DNA of 64,000 nucleotides from Paenibacillus_AB sp036577625 (GTDB lineage Bacteria > Bacillota > Bacilli > Paenibacillales > NBRC-103111): the NCBI RefSeq assembly GCF_036577625.1, contig NZ_JARBDC010000075.1, positions 186,001-250,000 on the forward strand. Reading direction: 5' to 3'. The notes under the pieces are model-generated. The model did not search any database. It saw only the letters and a list, made by a program, of their open reading frames with translations, and was not told the origin of the DNA. A program made the translations under genes and the position numbers. Positions 53,874 through 62,629 of the stretch are shown here, one piece after another; within the stretch, counting starts at the first letter, position 1; every line of letters begins with the position of its first letter.

Positions 53874-54254
53874 ATGCTGCGTCTCGGTCAAAAGGTGATC
53901 ATCGTGTCCGACAGCTTCGAGCAAAATCTTCCGATCGGGGATTATGGATATATTATCGCTTACGACCGCAATGCGGATAACGCTTTCGATTACGTCGTCC
54001 GCATACCGAAAATCAACAAAAACATGTTCGTTCCGGCCGAAGACATCGAGCTGGAGGAAACGCTGCTTCAGCAGGAAGTGGACCGGATCGAACGGGAAGC
54101 GCTGATCGATTACGCGCTGGCGACGAAAAACGAGGAGCTGTTCCGCAAAATCGTGAACGGGGAAAACGCGGAAGAAGCGAGCTCGGACGGCGCCAAGGAA
54201 GTGCAGTCCCAGCAAGACTTCATTCGACAAATCAACTTGAAGGCGTGGATTTGA
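53874..54254 (+). CDS. Hypothetical protein with SH3-like N-terminus
   Basis: 126 residues from ATG 53874. The first 65 residues look like a small beta barrel (LRLGQKVIIVSDSFEQNLPI, GDYGYIIAYDRNADN, YVVRIPKINKNMFVPAEDIE), as in short KOW/SH3-type barrels. The rest is acidic helix (LEETLLQQEVDRIEREALID). No signal peptide or catalytic motif. I do not recognise the family. Confidence 0.65.
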   Translation: MLRLGQKVIIVSDSFEQNLPIGDYGYIIAYDRNADNAFDYVVRIPKINKNMFVPAEDIELEETLLQQEVDRIEREALIDYALATKNEELFRKIVNGENAEEASSDGAKEVQSQQDFIRQINLKAWI

Positions 54255-54394
54255 CGAAAGCGCGGCCGGCTTAGCCGAACAACGGTTCGGCGGCGCCCCG
54301 TTTCAAGCCCACAGCCCGATGCGTGAAGGCGCCCCTTGCGAGGAGCGCCTTTGCGCGTTTGGGGCCGGCAGGAGCGGAGCGGCTCGGCTCGCTT

Positions 54395-54422
54395 ATATCG
54401 CTTTACCGCTGTAAAGCGATAT
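54395..54422. promoter_or_regulatory. Perfect 12-bp inverted repeat upstream of the aldolase promoter
   Basis: ATATCGCTTTAC and GTAAAGCGATAT pair fully around CGCT. It ends ten bases before the -35 element, so it is a candidate regulator-binding site rather than a terminator (no T-run). Confidence 0.6.
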
Positions 54423-54432
54423 TCGTCAAATA

Positions 54433-54462
54433 TTGACACGCTCTCTTTTTATGGGATATGAT
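54433..54462 (+). promoter_or_regulatory. Sigma-A promoter for the aldolase gene
   Basis: A perfect TTGACA (54433-54438), an 18-base spacer and TATGAT (54457-54462), 26 bases before the start. Confidence 0.75.
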
Positions 54463-54488
54463 TAACATCATACGGTTTTCGGGAGGAA

Positions 54489-55463
54489 ATGAAGGGAATG
54501 AACGATTCACACGTCAAAATACTTGACTGCACGATCCGCGACGGCGGGCTTGTTAACAATTGGGATTTCAGCGTCGATTTCGTTCGCGATCTGTACTATT
54601 CGCTGAACGCGGCCGGCGTCGAATATATGGAAATCGGCTACAAAAATTCGCCGAAGCTGCTCAAAGGGGCGGAAGCCGGCCCTTGGCGGTTTCTGGACGA
54701 ATCGTTTTTGCGGGAAGTCATTCCGGAAAAAGGCGACACGAAGCTGTCGGCGCTGGTCGATATCGGCCGCGTGGACGAAAACGACATTTTGCCGCGCAGC
54801 GAGAGCATGCTCGACATGATCCGCGTCGCTTGTTACGTGAAGGACGTGGACAAGGCGCTCGATCTCGTGAACAAGTTTCACGGCTACGGCTACGAGACGT
54901 CGCTTAACATTATGGCGCTTTCCAACGTCATGGAGCACGACCTGATCGAGGCGTTCCAGCAAATCGCCGGCAGCCCGGTCGACGTCGTGTACGTCGTCGA
55001 CTCGTTCGGAAGCTTGTATCACCGCGATATCGAGCACCTGGTGGCCAAATTCCAGCGGTACTTGCCGGACAAGCAGCTCGGCATCCATGCGCACAACAAT
55101 ATGCAGCTCGCTTTCTCCAACACGCTAACCGCCGCGGAGCTCGGCGTAACGTTTTTGGACGCTTCCGTATTCGGCATGGGCCGTGCGGCGGGCAACTGCA
55201 ACACGGAGCTGCTCGTCAGCTTTTTGAAAAATCCGAAGTACGAGCTTCGCCCGATTCTCGAAGTGATCGAGCGCCGCATGATTCCGCTTCGCGAGAAAGT
55301 GGAGTGGGGCTACATCATTCCGTACATGATTTCCGGCGTGCTGAACGAGCATCCCCGCGTGGCGATGGCGCTTCGCGCGAGCGAAGACAAAGACAAGTAC
55401 GCCGAGTTTTACGACAGGCTGACGTCGCCGGAAACCGCGATTTCGGCCAAAGGCGGAGAATAA
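54489..55463 (+). CDS. HMGL-like aldolase (4-hydroxy-2-oxovalerate aldolase-like)
   Basis: 324 residues from ATG 54489 (GGGAGG two bases upstream; ATG 54498 is an alternative). The DRE-TIM barrel signature is present at the start: KILDCTIRDGGLVNNWDFSV (the Asp-x-Thr-x-Arg-Asp motif for metal and substrate). GIHAHNNMQLAFSNTLTAAE supplies the metal-binding His pair, and ASVFGMGRAAGNCNTELLV completes the family pattern. It cleaves or forms a carbon-carbon bond of a 2-oxo acid. It is not in an obvious catabolic operon; the C-terminus is short compared with isopropylmalate synthase. Confidence 0.88.
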   Translation: MKGMNDSHVKILDCTIRDGGLVNNWDFSVDFVRDLYYSLNAAGVEYMEIGYKNSPKLLKGAEAGPWRFLDESFLREVIPEKGDTKLSALVDIGRVDENDILPRSESMLDMIRVACYVKDVDKALDLVNKFHGYGYETSLNIMALSNVMEHDLIEAFQQIAGSPVDVVYVVDSFGSLYHRDIEHLVAKFQRYLPDKQLGIHAHNNMQLAFSNTLTAAELGVTFLDASVFGMGRAAGNCNTELLVSFLKNPKYELRPILEVIERRMIPLREKVEWGYIIPYMISGVLNEHPRVAMALRASEDKDKYAEFYDRLTSPETAISAKGGE

Positions 55464-55514
55464 CGCCGTAAAGCTCGCCTCCTCGATGCATTCAAATACC
55501 CAAACACCAATTTC

Positions 55515-55548
55515 AGCACCTGCAGGCGATAGCCTCGGGTGCTTTTTT
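55515..55548 (+). terminator. Terminator after the aldolase gene
   Basis: GCACC and GGTGC (55516-55520 and 55538-55542) with an inner AGGC/GCCT stem, then TTTTTT (55543-55548). Confidence 0.8.
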
Positions 55549-55638
55549 GCAGTCCGATCGCCGGCCGGACCGCGCAGGGATTGGTTCCGTACGGATGAAG
55601 AGAAAAGGGGCGCCCCTTAAGCTGCGGGCGATTCGAAA

Positions 55639-55827
55639 TATAACCGGAAAGCCTCCCGCTGTTTCGACTCCGTTTGGGCATCGGTTCGAACTAACCGGAA
55701 AAGCTCACGATAAACAGCCGCTGCAAGGACGAAAAGGGCGATCCGGGCAAAATTAGCGGGCCGTTTTCCCGCTACATGCTGCTGCGTCGGGGATTCCGAC
55801 AAAATTAGCGGTATGTTTTCCAGGTCT
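55639..55827. repeat. Four-palindrome array, locus C
   Basis: Units of 25 bases start at 55639, 55690, 55751 and 55803 (steps 51, 61, 52), the same steps as locus B. Cores include AACCGGAAAGCCTCCCG in unit 1 and AGCGGGCCGTTTTCCCGCT in unit 3. It occupies the gap before gatC; no gene is evident. Confidence 0.8.
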
Positions 55828-55881
55828 TTCTTATCGTTGCGGTCCGATGCGATGCCTTGCTTCCCGCAAACCGCTCCCTTA

Positions 55882-55911
55882 TTGAGTTCCGGCAAGGTTG
55901 TACTATATAAT
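55882..55911 (+). promoter_or_regulatory. Sigma-A promoter of the gatCAB operon
   Basis: TTGAGT (55882-55887), an 18-base spacer and a perfect TATAAT (55906-55911), 46 bases before gatC. Confidence 0.75.
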
Positions 55912-55957
55912 AGGAAGAATGAGTGGAACATTTGCGGCAAAAACGGAGGTGCAGAAC

Positions 55958-56245
55958 ATGAGCATTACGACGAAAGACGTCGAGCATGTGGCGAAGCTGG
56001 CGCGGCTGCAGGTGAGCGAAGCCGACATGGAACCGCTCACGGAGCAGCTGAACGCCATTTTGAAATACGCGGAAAAATTGAACGAGCTGGACACGGACGG
56101 CGTCGAACCGACGAGCCATCCGATGCCGCTTTCGAACGTCATGCGGGAAGACGACGTTCGCCCGTCGTGGCCGATCGAGAGCGTGCTGAAAAACGCCCCG
56201 GACGAAGAAGAAGGCCAGTTCAAAGTGCCGGCCGTATTGGAGTAA
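55958..56245 (+). CDS. gatC: Aspartyl/glutamyl-tRNA amidotransferase subunit C
   Basis: 95 residues, ACGGAGGTG upstream. The full GatC pattern is visible: ITTKDVEHVAKLARLQVSEA, LNAILKYAEKLNELDTDGVE and PLSNVMREDDVRPSW. GatC clamps GatA to GatB in the complex that converts misacylated Glu-tRNA(Gln) or Asp-tRNA(Asn). It leads a gatCAB operon. Confidence 0.97.
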   Translation: MSITTKDVEHVAKLARLQVSEADMEPLTEQLNAILKYAEKLNELDTDGVEPTSHPMPLSNVMREDDVRPSWPIESVLKNAPDEEEGQFKVPAVLE

Positions 56246-56246
56246 C

Positions 56247-56366
56247 GATTACGCTTACGAAGACGGCATTCCTCCCGGAATGCCCTGCTTATGCTTACGA
56301 AGTCAGCTTTGCTTCACAAAGCTCGGATTACGCTTACGAAGACGGCATTCCTCCCGGAATGCCCTG
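56247..56366. repeat. Exact 41-bp direct repeats with hairpins between gatC and gatA
   Basis: Copies at 56247-56287 and 56326-56366 are identical over 41 bases and each contains the hairpin GGCATTCC-TCCC-GGAATGCC. A third, diverged copy lies between them (ATGCTTACGAAGTC, hairpin AGCTTTG/CAAAGCT). The second copy ends directly at the gatA ribosome-binding site GAGGAGG. Confidence 0.9.
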
Positions 56367-56379
56367 AGGAGGTTTTACT

Positions 56380-57837
56380 TTGTCTTTATTCGACCTGAAG
56401 CTGCAGGAGCTGCACAACCGACTCGCCCATAAACAACTGTCGGTCCGCGAGCTCGTCGACCATTCGCTCGATCGGATTCGAGGCGTCGAGCCTTCGGTGC
56501 GGGCGTTTATTCGCGTGGACGAAGAAGGCGCGCGCGAGTCCGCCCGCGCATTGGACGAGCGTCTCGCGAAAGGCGGCGACCGCGGCCTGCTGTTCGGCCT
56601 GCCGGCCGGCATCAAGGACAATATCGTGACCGAAGGGCTGACGACGACATGCGCCAGCCGTTTTCTTGAAAACTACGACCCGATCTACGACGCCACCGTC
56701 GTCAAAAAGCTGAAAGAGGCGCAGGCCGTCACGATCGGAAAGCTGAACATGGACGAATTCGCGATGGGCGGCTCGAACGAAAACTCCGCGTTCCACGTAA
56801 CGACGAATCCGTGGAACCCGGAATACGTGCCGGGCGGCTCGAGCGGCGGTTCCGCCGCATCGGTCGCGGCCGGGGAAGTCTACTTCTCGCTCGGCTCGGA
56901 TACGGGCGGTTCGATTCGCCAGCCGGCGGCGTACTGCGGCGTGGTCGGCATGAAGCCGACGTACGGCCTCGTTTCGCGCTTCGGCCTCGTGGCGTTCGCC
57001 TCCTCGCTCGACCAGATCGGCCCGCTGACGAAAAACGTCGAAGACGCCGCCTACGTGCTGCAGGCGATCGCCGGCCACGATCCGCACGATTCGACGTCCG
57101 CGAACGTGAACATCCCCGACTACGTCGGCTCGCTGAGCGGGGACGTGAAAGGGCTGCGCATCGCGGTTCCGAAAGAGTATATCGGCCAAGGCGTCGATCC
57201 GAAGGTGAAAGAAGCGGTGACGGCCGCCCTCAAAACGCTGGAAAGTTTGGGCGCGGTATGGGAGGAAGTGTCGATGCCGCATACCGAATACGCGGTGGCG
57301 ACGTATTATTTGCTCGCTTCGTCGGAAGCTTCCTCGAACCTGGCCCGCTTCGACGGCGTTCGATACGGCGTGCGCGCTGCCGATCCGGACAACCTGCTCG
57401 ATCTGTACGTCAAATCGCGCAGCCAAGGCTTCGGCCCCGAAGTAAAGCGCCGCATCATGCTCGGCACGTACGCGCTCAGCTCCGGCTATTACGACGCGTA
57501 TTACTTGAAGGCGCAAAAGGTGCGCACGCTGATCAAGCAAGATTTCGACGACGTGTTCCGAAACTACGACGTCATCATCGGACCGACCGCGCCGACGACC
57601 GCGTTCAAAATCGGCGAGCAAATCGGCGATCCGCTCACGATGTATTTGAACGACATCCTGACGATTCCGGCCAACCTGGCGGGCGTTCCGGCCATCAGCG
57701 TCCCGTGCGGCTTGGCGGACGGGCTGCCGGTCGGGCTGCAAATTATCGGCAAGGCGCTGGACGATGCGACCGTTCTGCGGACGGCCCACGCGTTCGAGCA
57801 GCATACGGAACATCACAAGCGGCGTCCCGCGCTGTAG
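56380..57837 (+). CDS. gatA: Aspartyl/glutamyl-tRNA amidotransferase subunit A
   Basis: 485 residues from TTG 56380, nine bases past GAGGAGG. GatA is the amidase-signature subunit that releases ammonia from glutamine. The catalytic Lys is in LPAGIKDNI, and the Gly/Ser-rich motif PGGSSGGSAASVAAGEVYFS with DTGGSIRQPAAYCG carries the cis-Ser and nucleophile Ser. The gap to gatC (134 bases) is filled by repeats, which is long for this operon. Confidence 0.97.
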   Translation: MSLFDLKLQELHNRLAHKQLSVRELVDHSLDRIRGVEPSVRAFIRVDEEGARESARALDERLAKGGDRGLLFGLPAGIKDNIVTEGLTTTCASRFLENYDPIYDATVVKKLKEAQAVTIGKLNMDEFAMGGSNENSAFHVTTNPWNPEYVPGGSSGGSAASVAAGEVYFSLGSDTGGSIRQPAAYCGVVGMKPTYGLVSRFGLVAFASSLDQIGPLTKNVEDAAYVLQAIAGHDPHDSTSANVNIPDYVGSLSGDVKGLRIAVPKEYIGQGVDPKVKEAVTAALKTLESLGAVWEEVSMPHTEYAVATYYLLASSEASSNLARFDGVRYGVRAADPDNLLDLYVKSRSQGFGPEVKRRIMLGTYALSSGYYDAYYLKAQKVRTLIKQDFDDVFRNYDVIIGPTAPTTAFKIGEQIGDPLTMYLNDILTIPANLAGVPAISVPCGLADGLPVGLQIIGKALDDATVLRTAHAFEQHTEHHKRRPAL

Positions 57838-57855
57838 AAGGAGGAGCATACACCC

Positions 57856-59298
57856 GTGACGGATAAGCGATACGAAACGGTAGTCGGGCTCGAAGTGCAT
57901 GTCGAGCTCCATACGAACACGAAAATTTTTTGCGGCTGCTCCACCGAATTCGGGGCGCCGCCGAACACCCATACGTGCCCGGTTTGTCTCGGCCATCCGG
58001 GCGTGCTGCCGGTGCTGAACCGGAAAGCGGTCGAATTCGCGATGAAGGCGGCCATGGCGATCAATTGCGAAATCGCGACCCACAGCAAGTTCGACCGGAA
58101 AAACTATTTTTATCCCGACTCGCCGAAGGCGTACCAAATTTCCCAGTACGATCAGCCGATCGGCCAAAACGGCTGGATCGACATCGAAGTGAACGGGGAG
58201 ACGAAGCGGATCGGCATTACCCGCCTCCATCTGGAGGAAGACGCGGGCAAGCTGACGCACGTCGACGGCGGCTTCGCCTCGCTCGTCGATTTCAACCGGG
58301 TCGGAACGCCGCTGCTCGAAATCGTCTCCGAGCCGGACATCCGTTCGCCGGAGGAGGCGCGCGCCTATTTGGAGAAGCTGAAGGCGATCATCCAATATTG
58401 CGACGTATCCGACGTGAAGATGGAGGAAGGCTCGCTGCGCTGCGACGCCAACATCAGTCTTCGTCCGTACGGACAGGAGAAGTTCGGCACCCGGACGGAG
58501 CTGAAAAACATGAACTCGTTCCGCGGCGTTCAGCGCGGCCTGGAGTACGAACAAATGCGCCAGGCGGAAGTGCTTTCGTCGGGCGGGGAGGTCGTGCAGG
58601 AAACGCGGCGCTGGGACGAAGCGCAGGGCAAGACGGTATCGATGCGCGGCAAGGAAGAAGCGCACGATTATCGCTATTTCCCGGACCCGGACCTTGTCCG
58701 CCTGTATATCGACGACGAATGGAAAGCGCGCGTCCGCGCTTCGATTCCGGAGCTGCCGGACGCGCGCAAAGCGAGATATACGGAGCAGCTCGGGCTGCCG
58801 GCCTACGATGCCGATGTCATCACGTCTTCGAAAAAGCTCGCCGACCTGTTCGAGGAGAGCCTGCAGTTTACGAAGGACGCCAAAGCCGTTTCCAACTGGA
58901 TTATGGGCGATCTGCTCGGCTATTTGAACACGAACGGCCTGGAGATCGAATCGGTGCGCATTACCGGCCAAGGGCTCGGCGAAATGATCGGCCTGATCGA
59001 GAAAGGGACGATCAGCGGCAAAATCGCCAAAACCGTGTTCAAGGAAATGCTCGTCTCCGGCAAACGTCCGGGGCAAATCGTCGAAGAGCAGGGGCTCGTG
59101 CAAATTAGCGACGAAGGGGCGATCGGCGCGATCGTCGACAAAGTCGTCGAAGCGAACCCCCAATCGGTCGCCGATTACAAAGCGGGCAAAGAAAAGGCGA
59201 TCGGCTTCCTCGTCGGTCAAGTGATGAAAGAGTCGAAAGGAAAAGCGAATCCGGGACTCGTCAATCAGCTGATCGTCGAACGGTTGAAGCGGGAGTAG
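57856..59298 (+). CDS. gatB: Aspartyl/glutamyl-tRNA amidotransferase subunit B
   Basis: 480 residues from GTG 57856, with AAGGAGGAG upstream. GatB activates the misacylated tRNA with ATP and transfers ammonia. Conserved blocks: VVGLEVHVELHTNTKIFCGC, CPVCLGHPGVLPVLN (zinc-type Cys), KNYFYPDSPKAYQISQYDQP and the YqeY-like tail (PGLVNQLIVERL). It ends the operon before a strong terminator. Confidence 0.97.
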   Translation: MTDKRYETVVGLEVHVELHTNTKIFCGCSTEFGAPPNTHTCPVCLGHPGVLPVLNRKAVEFAMKAAMAINCEIATHSKFDRKNYFYPDSPKAYQISQYDQPIGQNGWIDIEVNGETKRIGITRLHLEEDAGKLTHVDGGFASLVDFNRVGTPLLEIVSEPDIRSPEEARAYLEKLKAIIQYCDVSDVKMEEGSLRCDANISLRPYGQEKFGTRTELKNMNSFRGVQRGLEYEQMRQAEVLSSGGEVVQETRRWDEAQGKTVSMRGKEEAHDYRYFPDPDLVRLYIDDEWKARVRASIPELPDARKARYTEQLGLPAYDADVITSSKKLADLFEESLQFTKDAKAVSNWIMGDLLGYLNTNGLEIESVRITGQGLGEMIGLIEKGTISGKIAKTVFKEMLVSGKRPGQIVEEQGLVQISDEGAIGAIVDKVVEANPQSVADYKAGKEKAIGFLVGQVMKESKGKANPGLVNQLIVERLKRE

Positions 59299-59335
59299 CG
59301 CGGGACCGGCGCGAAAGCGCCGGCGGAGCATGCAG

Positions 59336-59366
59336 GGCGGGAGGAGCTTCCTCCCGCCTGTTTTTT
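59336..59366 (+). terminator. Strong terminator after gatB
   Basis: GGCGGGAGGA and TCCTCCCGCC form a ten-base-pair stem with a three-base loop, then TGTTTTTT. Confidence 0.9.
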
Positions 59367-59428
59367 CGCGCTTTCGCATTGTTTTATCAGAAGGACTATC
59401 CGACTTCATCGCAAAGGAGAACCGGATC

Positions 59429-61126
59429 ATGAAAAAGCGTTTTAAAACTTTAAGTCGTCTGGCCGCCTTTTCCTTGGCGCTCGGCTTGATCGTGCCGCCC
59501 TTCGACGCGCCGGCGCAAGCCGCAGCGCAGCCCGCTCGGCCGGCCGTCGTTTCGGAAGCCGCAAGTGTGCCGCTGGCCGAGCCGGTGCCGCTGCGCGGCT
59601 TCGCCGAGTCGATCGGCGCGCAGGTCGGCTGGAACGACACCGACAAAACGGCGACCGCCGTTCGCGGGAAGACCGTCGTTTCAGCCACGATCGGCGAGTC
59701 GAGCCTAACCGTAAACGGGAAGCCGATGGCGCTGGATACGCCGGTCCGGCTCGACAACGAGAAAACGGTCGTCCCGCTCGGCGCATTGAACGAGGCGTTC
59801 GGGGTCCGGGCCGGATGGGACGCGCAGGCGAACGCGATCGCGATAGCCGAAGACGATTATCCGCTGCTCGCCAGCGCGTTTATCGCGGCCTGGAACGGCG
59901 GCGATGTGGCGAAGGCGAGAAGCTATATGAACGAAACGCTGCAATCGCTGATGCCGGAACCGCTGCTCCTCCAATATTGGGCGAACCTGACGCAAACGTA
60001 CGGCCCTCTCGGCCCGCAGCTGTCGATTTCCGCCAGCTCCAATCCGGTTCATCATAACGCGGCGGCGTTGTATAAAACGGAGGCGGGCGCCTTCGAAATG
60101 ACCGTCCGCTTCGATACGTACGGTCTCGTCGACGATCTGTTCGCGTCGCCCGCCGTTTCGGCCGCGGCCGCGGCTTACGAGAAGCCGGCCTATGACGACC
60201 CGGCGACATACAGCGAGAAGGACGTCGTCATCGGCCAAGGGCCGTTTGCGCTGCCGGGCACGCTTACGATGCCGGCGGGCGACGGGCCGTTTCCGGCGGT
60301 CGTGCTCGTGCACGGCTCCGGCCCGAACGACCGCGACGAGTCGATCGGCGCGGTGAAGCCGTTCCGCGATATCGCGGTCGGACTGGCGGCGCAGGGCATT
60401 GCCGTACTCCGTTACGAGAAAGCGACGCGCGAGCACCCGCTCAAATCCCAGCTCGGCCGCGAATCGTTTACGGTGCGGGAGGAAACGGTCGACGACGCCG
60501 TGCGGGCGATCGAGCTGCTGCGCCATACGGATCGGATCGATCCGCAGCGCATTTACGCGGCCGGTCACAGCCAAGGCGGGATGCTCGTTCCGCGCATCGT
60601 CGACGCCGCCGGACCGAACGGGATCGCCGGCGCTATCGTGCTGGCGGGGCCGTCCCGGCCGCTCGAAGATTTGCTCGTCGAGCAGCTGAAGTTCCAGCTC
60701 GGGCTGGCGCGCAAAGCCGGGCTCCCGACGGAGGCGCTCGAACGGCAAGCCGCGCTGTACGAGGAGCAGTTCAAGCTGATCAAAGATCCGCAGTATTCGC
60801 CGGCCAACCCGCCTCAAGGCTTTATGCTCGGCAATACGGCCTGGTGGCTCGACATTCGCGGCCTGCGCGCCGGGGAAGAGGCCAAGCGTCAAAACGTGCC
60901 GCTCCTAATCGTGCAGGGAGGCAACGACGTCCAAGTATTTCCGGACAACCTGGACGGCTGGAAATCGTCGCTGTCCGAGCGAAACGACGTCCAATACAAG
61001 CTTTATCCCAAGCTGAACCATACGCTCGTCGAATTCGAAGGCGAATCGACGGGAGCCGAATACGGCGTTCCGGCCAACGTGCCGGACACGCTCATCGCCG
61101 ATATGGCGAATTGGATCAAGCGCTGA
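59429..61126 (+). CDS. Secreted alpha/beta hydrolase with copper-amine-oxidase-N-like and DUF3887-like domains
   Basis: 565 residues from ATG 59429 (AAAGGAG upstream). A signal peptide (1-34, APAQAAA) is followed by a stalk-like region resembling the copper-amine-oxidase N-terminal domain (about 50-135, VPLRGFAESIGAQVGWNDTD), a DUF3887-like domain (140-235) and a serine hydrolase domain. The oxyanion/nucleophile regions are LVHGSGPNDRDE and AAGHSQGGML (Ser near 381); the acid and His fit GGNDVQVF and PKLNHTLVE. It probably cleaves an ester or peptide outside the cell. Confidence 0.88.
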   Translation: MKKRFKTLSRLAAFSLALGLIVPPFDAPAQAAAQPARPAVVSEAASVPLAEPVPLRGFAESIGAQVGWNDTDKTATAVRGKTVVSATIGESSLTVNGKPMALDTPVRLDNEKTVVPLGALNEAFGVRAGWDAQANAIAIAEDDYPLLASAFIAAWNGGDVAKARSYMNETLQSLMPEPLLLQYWANLTQTYGPLGPQLSISASSNPVHHNAAALYKTEAGAFEMTVRFDTYGLVDDLFASPAVSAAAAAYEKPAYDDPATYSEKDVVIGQGPFALPGTLTMPAGDGPFPAVVLVHGSGPNDRDESIGAVKPFRDIAVGLAAQGIAVLRYEKATREHPLKSQLGRESFTVREETVDDAVRAIELLRHTDRIDPQRIYAAGHSQGGMLVPRIVDAAGPNGIAGAIVLAGPSRPLEDLLVEQLKFQLGLARKAGLPTEALERQAALYEEQFKLIKDPQYSPANPPQGFMLGNTAWWLDIRGLRAGEEAKRQNVPLLIVQGGNDVQVFPDNLDGWKSSLSERNDVQYKLYPKLNHTLVEFEGESTGAEYGVPANVPDTLIADMANWIKR

Positions 61127-61149
61127 CGGAATCCGGTTCGCCGAAGCGC

Positions 61150-61181
61150 CGGACACCCTCCGCGGGTGTCCGCCATTTTCG
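61150..61181 (+). terminator. Terminator after the secreted hydrolase
   Basis: CGGACACCC (61150-61158) pairs with GGGTGTCCG (61164-61172) around a five-base loop, followed by CCATTTTC. Confidence 0.8.
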
Positions 61182-61271
61182 CTATCATGTTTCCTCGGGT
61201 TCCGTGATACAATAGAAGTTAAGCCGTTGGCGATTTTCGTTTCAAGTAAGCGCATTCCGGGAGGTGACGAC

Positions 61272-61967
61272 TTGGACAATCCGTGGGAGTTGAACGAGCT
61301 TCATATGACGCTGCGGCTCGTGCTGGCGGTCGTGTTCGGCGGCCTGGTCGGGCTCGAGCGCGAGCAGAACAACCATCCGGCCGGATTCCGTACGCACATT
61401 CTCGTCTGCCTGGGCGCCGCGCTCATTATGCTGTTGTCCATGTACGGCTTCGGCGCGTTCGCCAACGAGGCGAACGTTCGTCTCGACCCGGCGCGTTTGG
61501 CGGCGCAGGTGATTACCGGCATCGGCTTTTTGGGAGCGGGCACGATCATTTTCAACGGAAGCTCGATTTCCGGCCTGACGACGGCGGCGTCGCTCTGGGT
61601 CGTGGCCGCGATCGGTTTGGCGACGGGAGCCGGGTTTTATTATCCGGCCGTACTGACGACGCTGTTCGTATTGCTCAGTCTATGGATTTTAAATAAAGTG
61701 GAGAAACGGTGGCTCGGCGGAAAGCGGACGCGCACCGTTCAAATCGAAATGCCCGACCGTCCGGGAAGTCTCGCGGCGATCACGTCGGCGATGGCGGACA
61801 AAGGCGCGGAAATCCGCAAGGTCGCGATCGAGCAGCTGCATCGCGAAGACGGCGGGGACCGGATCCGCATCCAATTGTCGGTCCGGCTGGCCAAGCCGGA
61901 ACTGCTTCTGTCGGCGGCGGATGAGCTGCGCGCGCTTGACGGCGTGACGAACCTATCGATCGAATGA
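61272..61967 (+). CDS. MgtC/SapB-family membrane protein
   Basis: 231 residues from TTG 61272, with GGGAGGTGACGAC upstream; an in-frame ATG at 61227 lacks a site. Four or five membrane segments (10-140) contain the family motifs GGLVGLEREQNNHPAGFRTH and GIGFLGAGTIIF. The C-terminal 80 residues form an ACT-like domain (QIEMPDRPGSLAAITSAMAD). MgtC proteins affect magnesium homeostasis and F-ATPase activity. It starts a possible three-gene unit with the next two proteins. Confidence 0.92.
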   Translation: MDNPWELNELHMTLRLVLAVVFGGLVGLEREQNNHPAGFRTHILVCLGAALIMLLSMYGFGAFANEANVRLDPARLAAQVITGIGFLGAGTIIFNGSSISGLTTAASLWVVAAIGLATGAGFYYPAVLTTLFVLLSLWILNKVEKRWLGGKRTRTVQIEMPDRPGSLAAITSAMADKGAEIRKVAIEQLHREDGGDRIRIQLSVRLAKPELLLSAADELRALDGVTNLSIE

Positions 61968-61984
61968 GGAAGGAGGGGAAGGCG

Positions 61985-62614
61985 ATGGAAGATTCGCGGC
62001 AAAAGCCGAAGGACGGCGGCGCGTACGGCGCGCAAACGGACGGCGGGGACCGGCCGCCGGCTCCGCCGAGACCGGACATGCCGGATTGGGGCTACTACGA
62101 CCGTTATGCGGCGACCGTGCCGAGAAAGCGCAAATGGATCGCCGTGCTGCTGTCGCTCTGCATACCGGGAACGGGCCATTTTTACCTCGGTCTCATGCAA
62201 AAAGGGCTGATGATCATGCTGCTGATCATTCTCGATATATTCGCGATCGTCCATTTCTCGATCAATATGTCGAGCATTCCGCTCATCACGCTGCTGGCGC
62301 TGTTTTTGCCGATCATTTATTTTTACAACGTATTCGACGCGCTGCTGCTGACCGATAAGGTGAACCGGTATGCGTTCGCGCCGCCCGCCTCTCCGGATCG
62401 GCCGTTCGACGAGCGCCCCGGCGCCGACAAGCCCGGCTCCGCCCCGTTTGTCGGTTGGCTGCTCGTCGGCACGGGAGGGCTGTTTTTCGTATTCAGCGCC
62501 AAGCCGGACTGGCTCGGCAGGCTGATGGACAAAATGGGTACGATGATCGGCGGACTCGTCTTGATCGGGATCGGCATCGTGCTCTTTTTGAGAAATTCCT
62601 CGAAACCGAAATAA
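61985..62614 (+). CDS. Small multi-TM protein (TM2-like)
   Basis: 209 residues from ATG 61985 (AAGGAGGGG upstream; an alternative ATG at 61964 overlaps the mgtC-like stop). A Pro/Gly-rich soluble head (1-45) is followed by a TM2-like pair (KWIAVLLSLCIPGTGHFYLG, LMIMLLIILDIFAIVHF), two more segments, a loop and two C-terminal segments. The Gly-Thr-Gly-His-Phe-Tyr-Leu-Gly turn is the TM2 hallmark. Function unknown. Confidence 0.75.
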   Translation: MEDSRQKPKDGGAYGAQTDGGDRPPAPPRPDMPDWGYYDRYAATVPRKRKWIAVLLSLCIPGTGHFYLGLMQKGLMIMLLIILDIFAIVHFSINMSSIPLITLLALFLPIIYFYNVFDALLLTDKVNRYAFAPPASPDRPFDERPGADKPGSAPFVGWLLVGTGGLFFVFSAKPDWLGRLMDKMGTMIGGLVLIGIGIVLFLRNSSKPK

Positions 62615-62629
62615 GGAAGGAGGCCGGCC

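Noticed and set aside
56246..56370. Translation of the gatC-gatA repeats (DYAYEDGIPPGMP-type peptide)
   Set aside because: The peptide repeat arises only from the DNA repeat; there is no start codon with a ribosome-binding site in that frame.
56386..59757. 1123-codon open frame antisense to gatA and gatB
   Set aside because: It mirrors two certain genes, has no ribosome-binding site and encodes Arg/His/Asp-rich text typical of antisense frames in GC-rich DNA.
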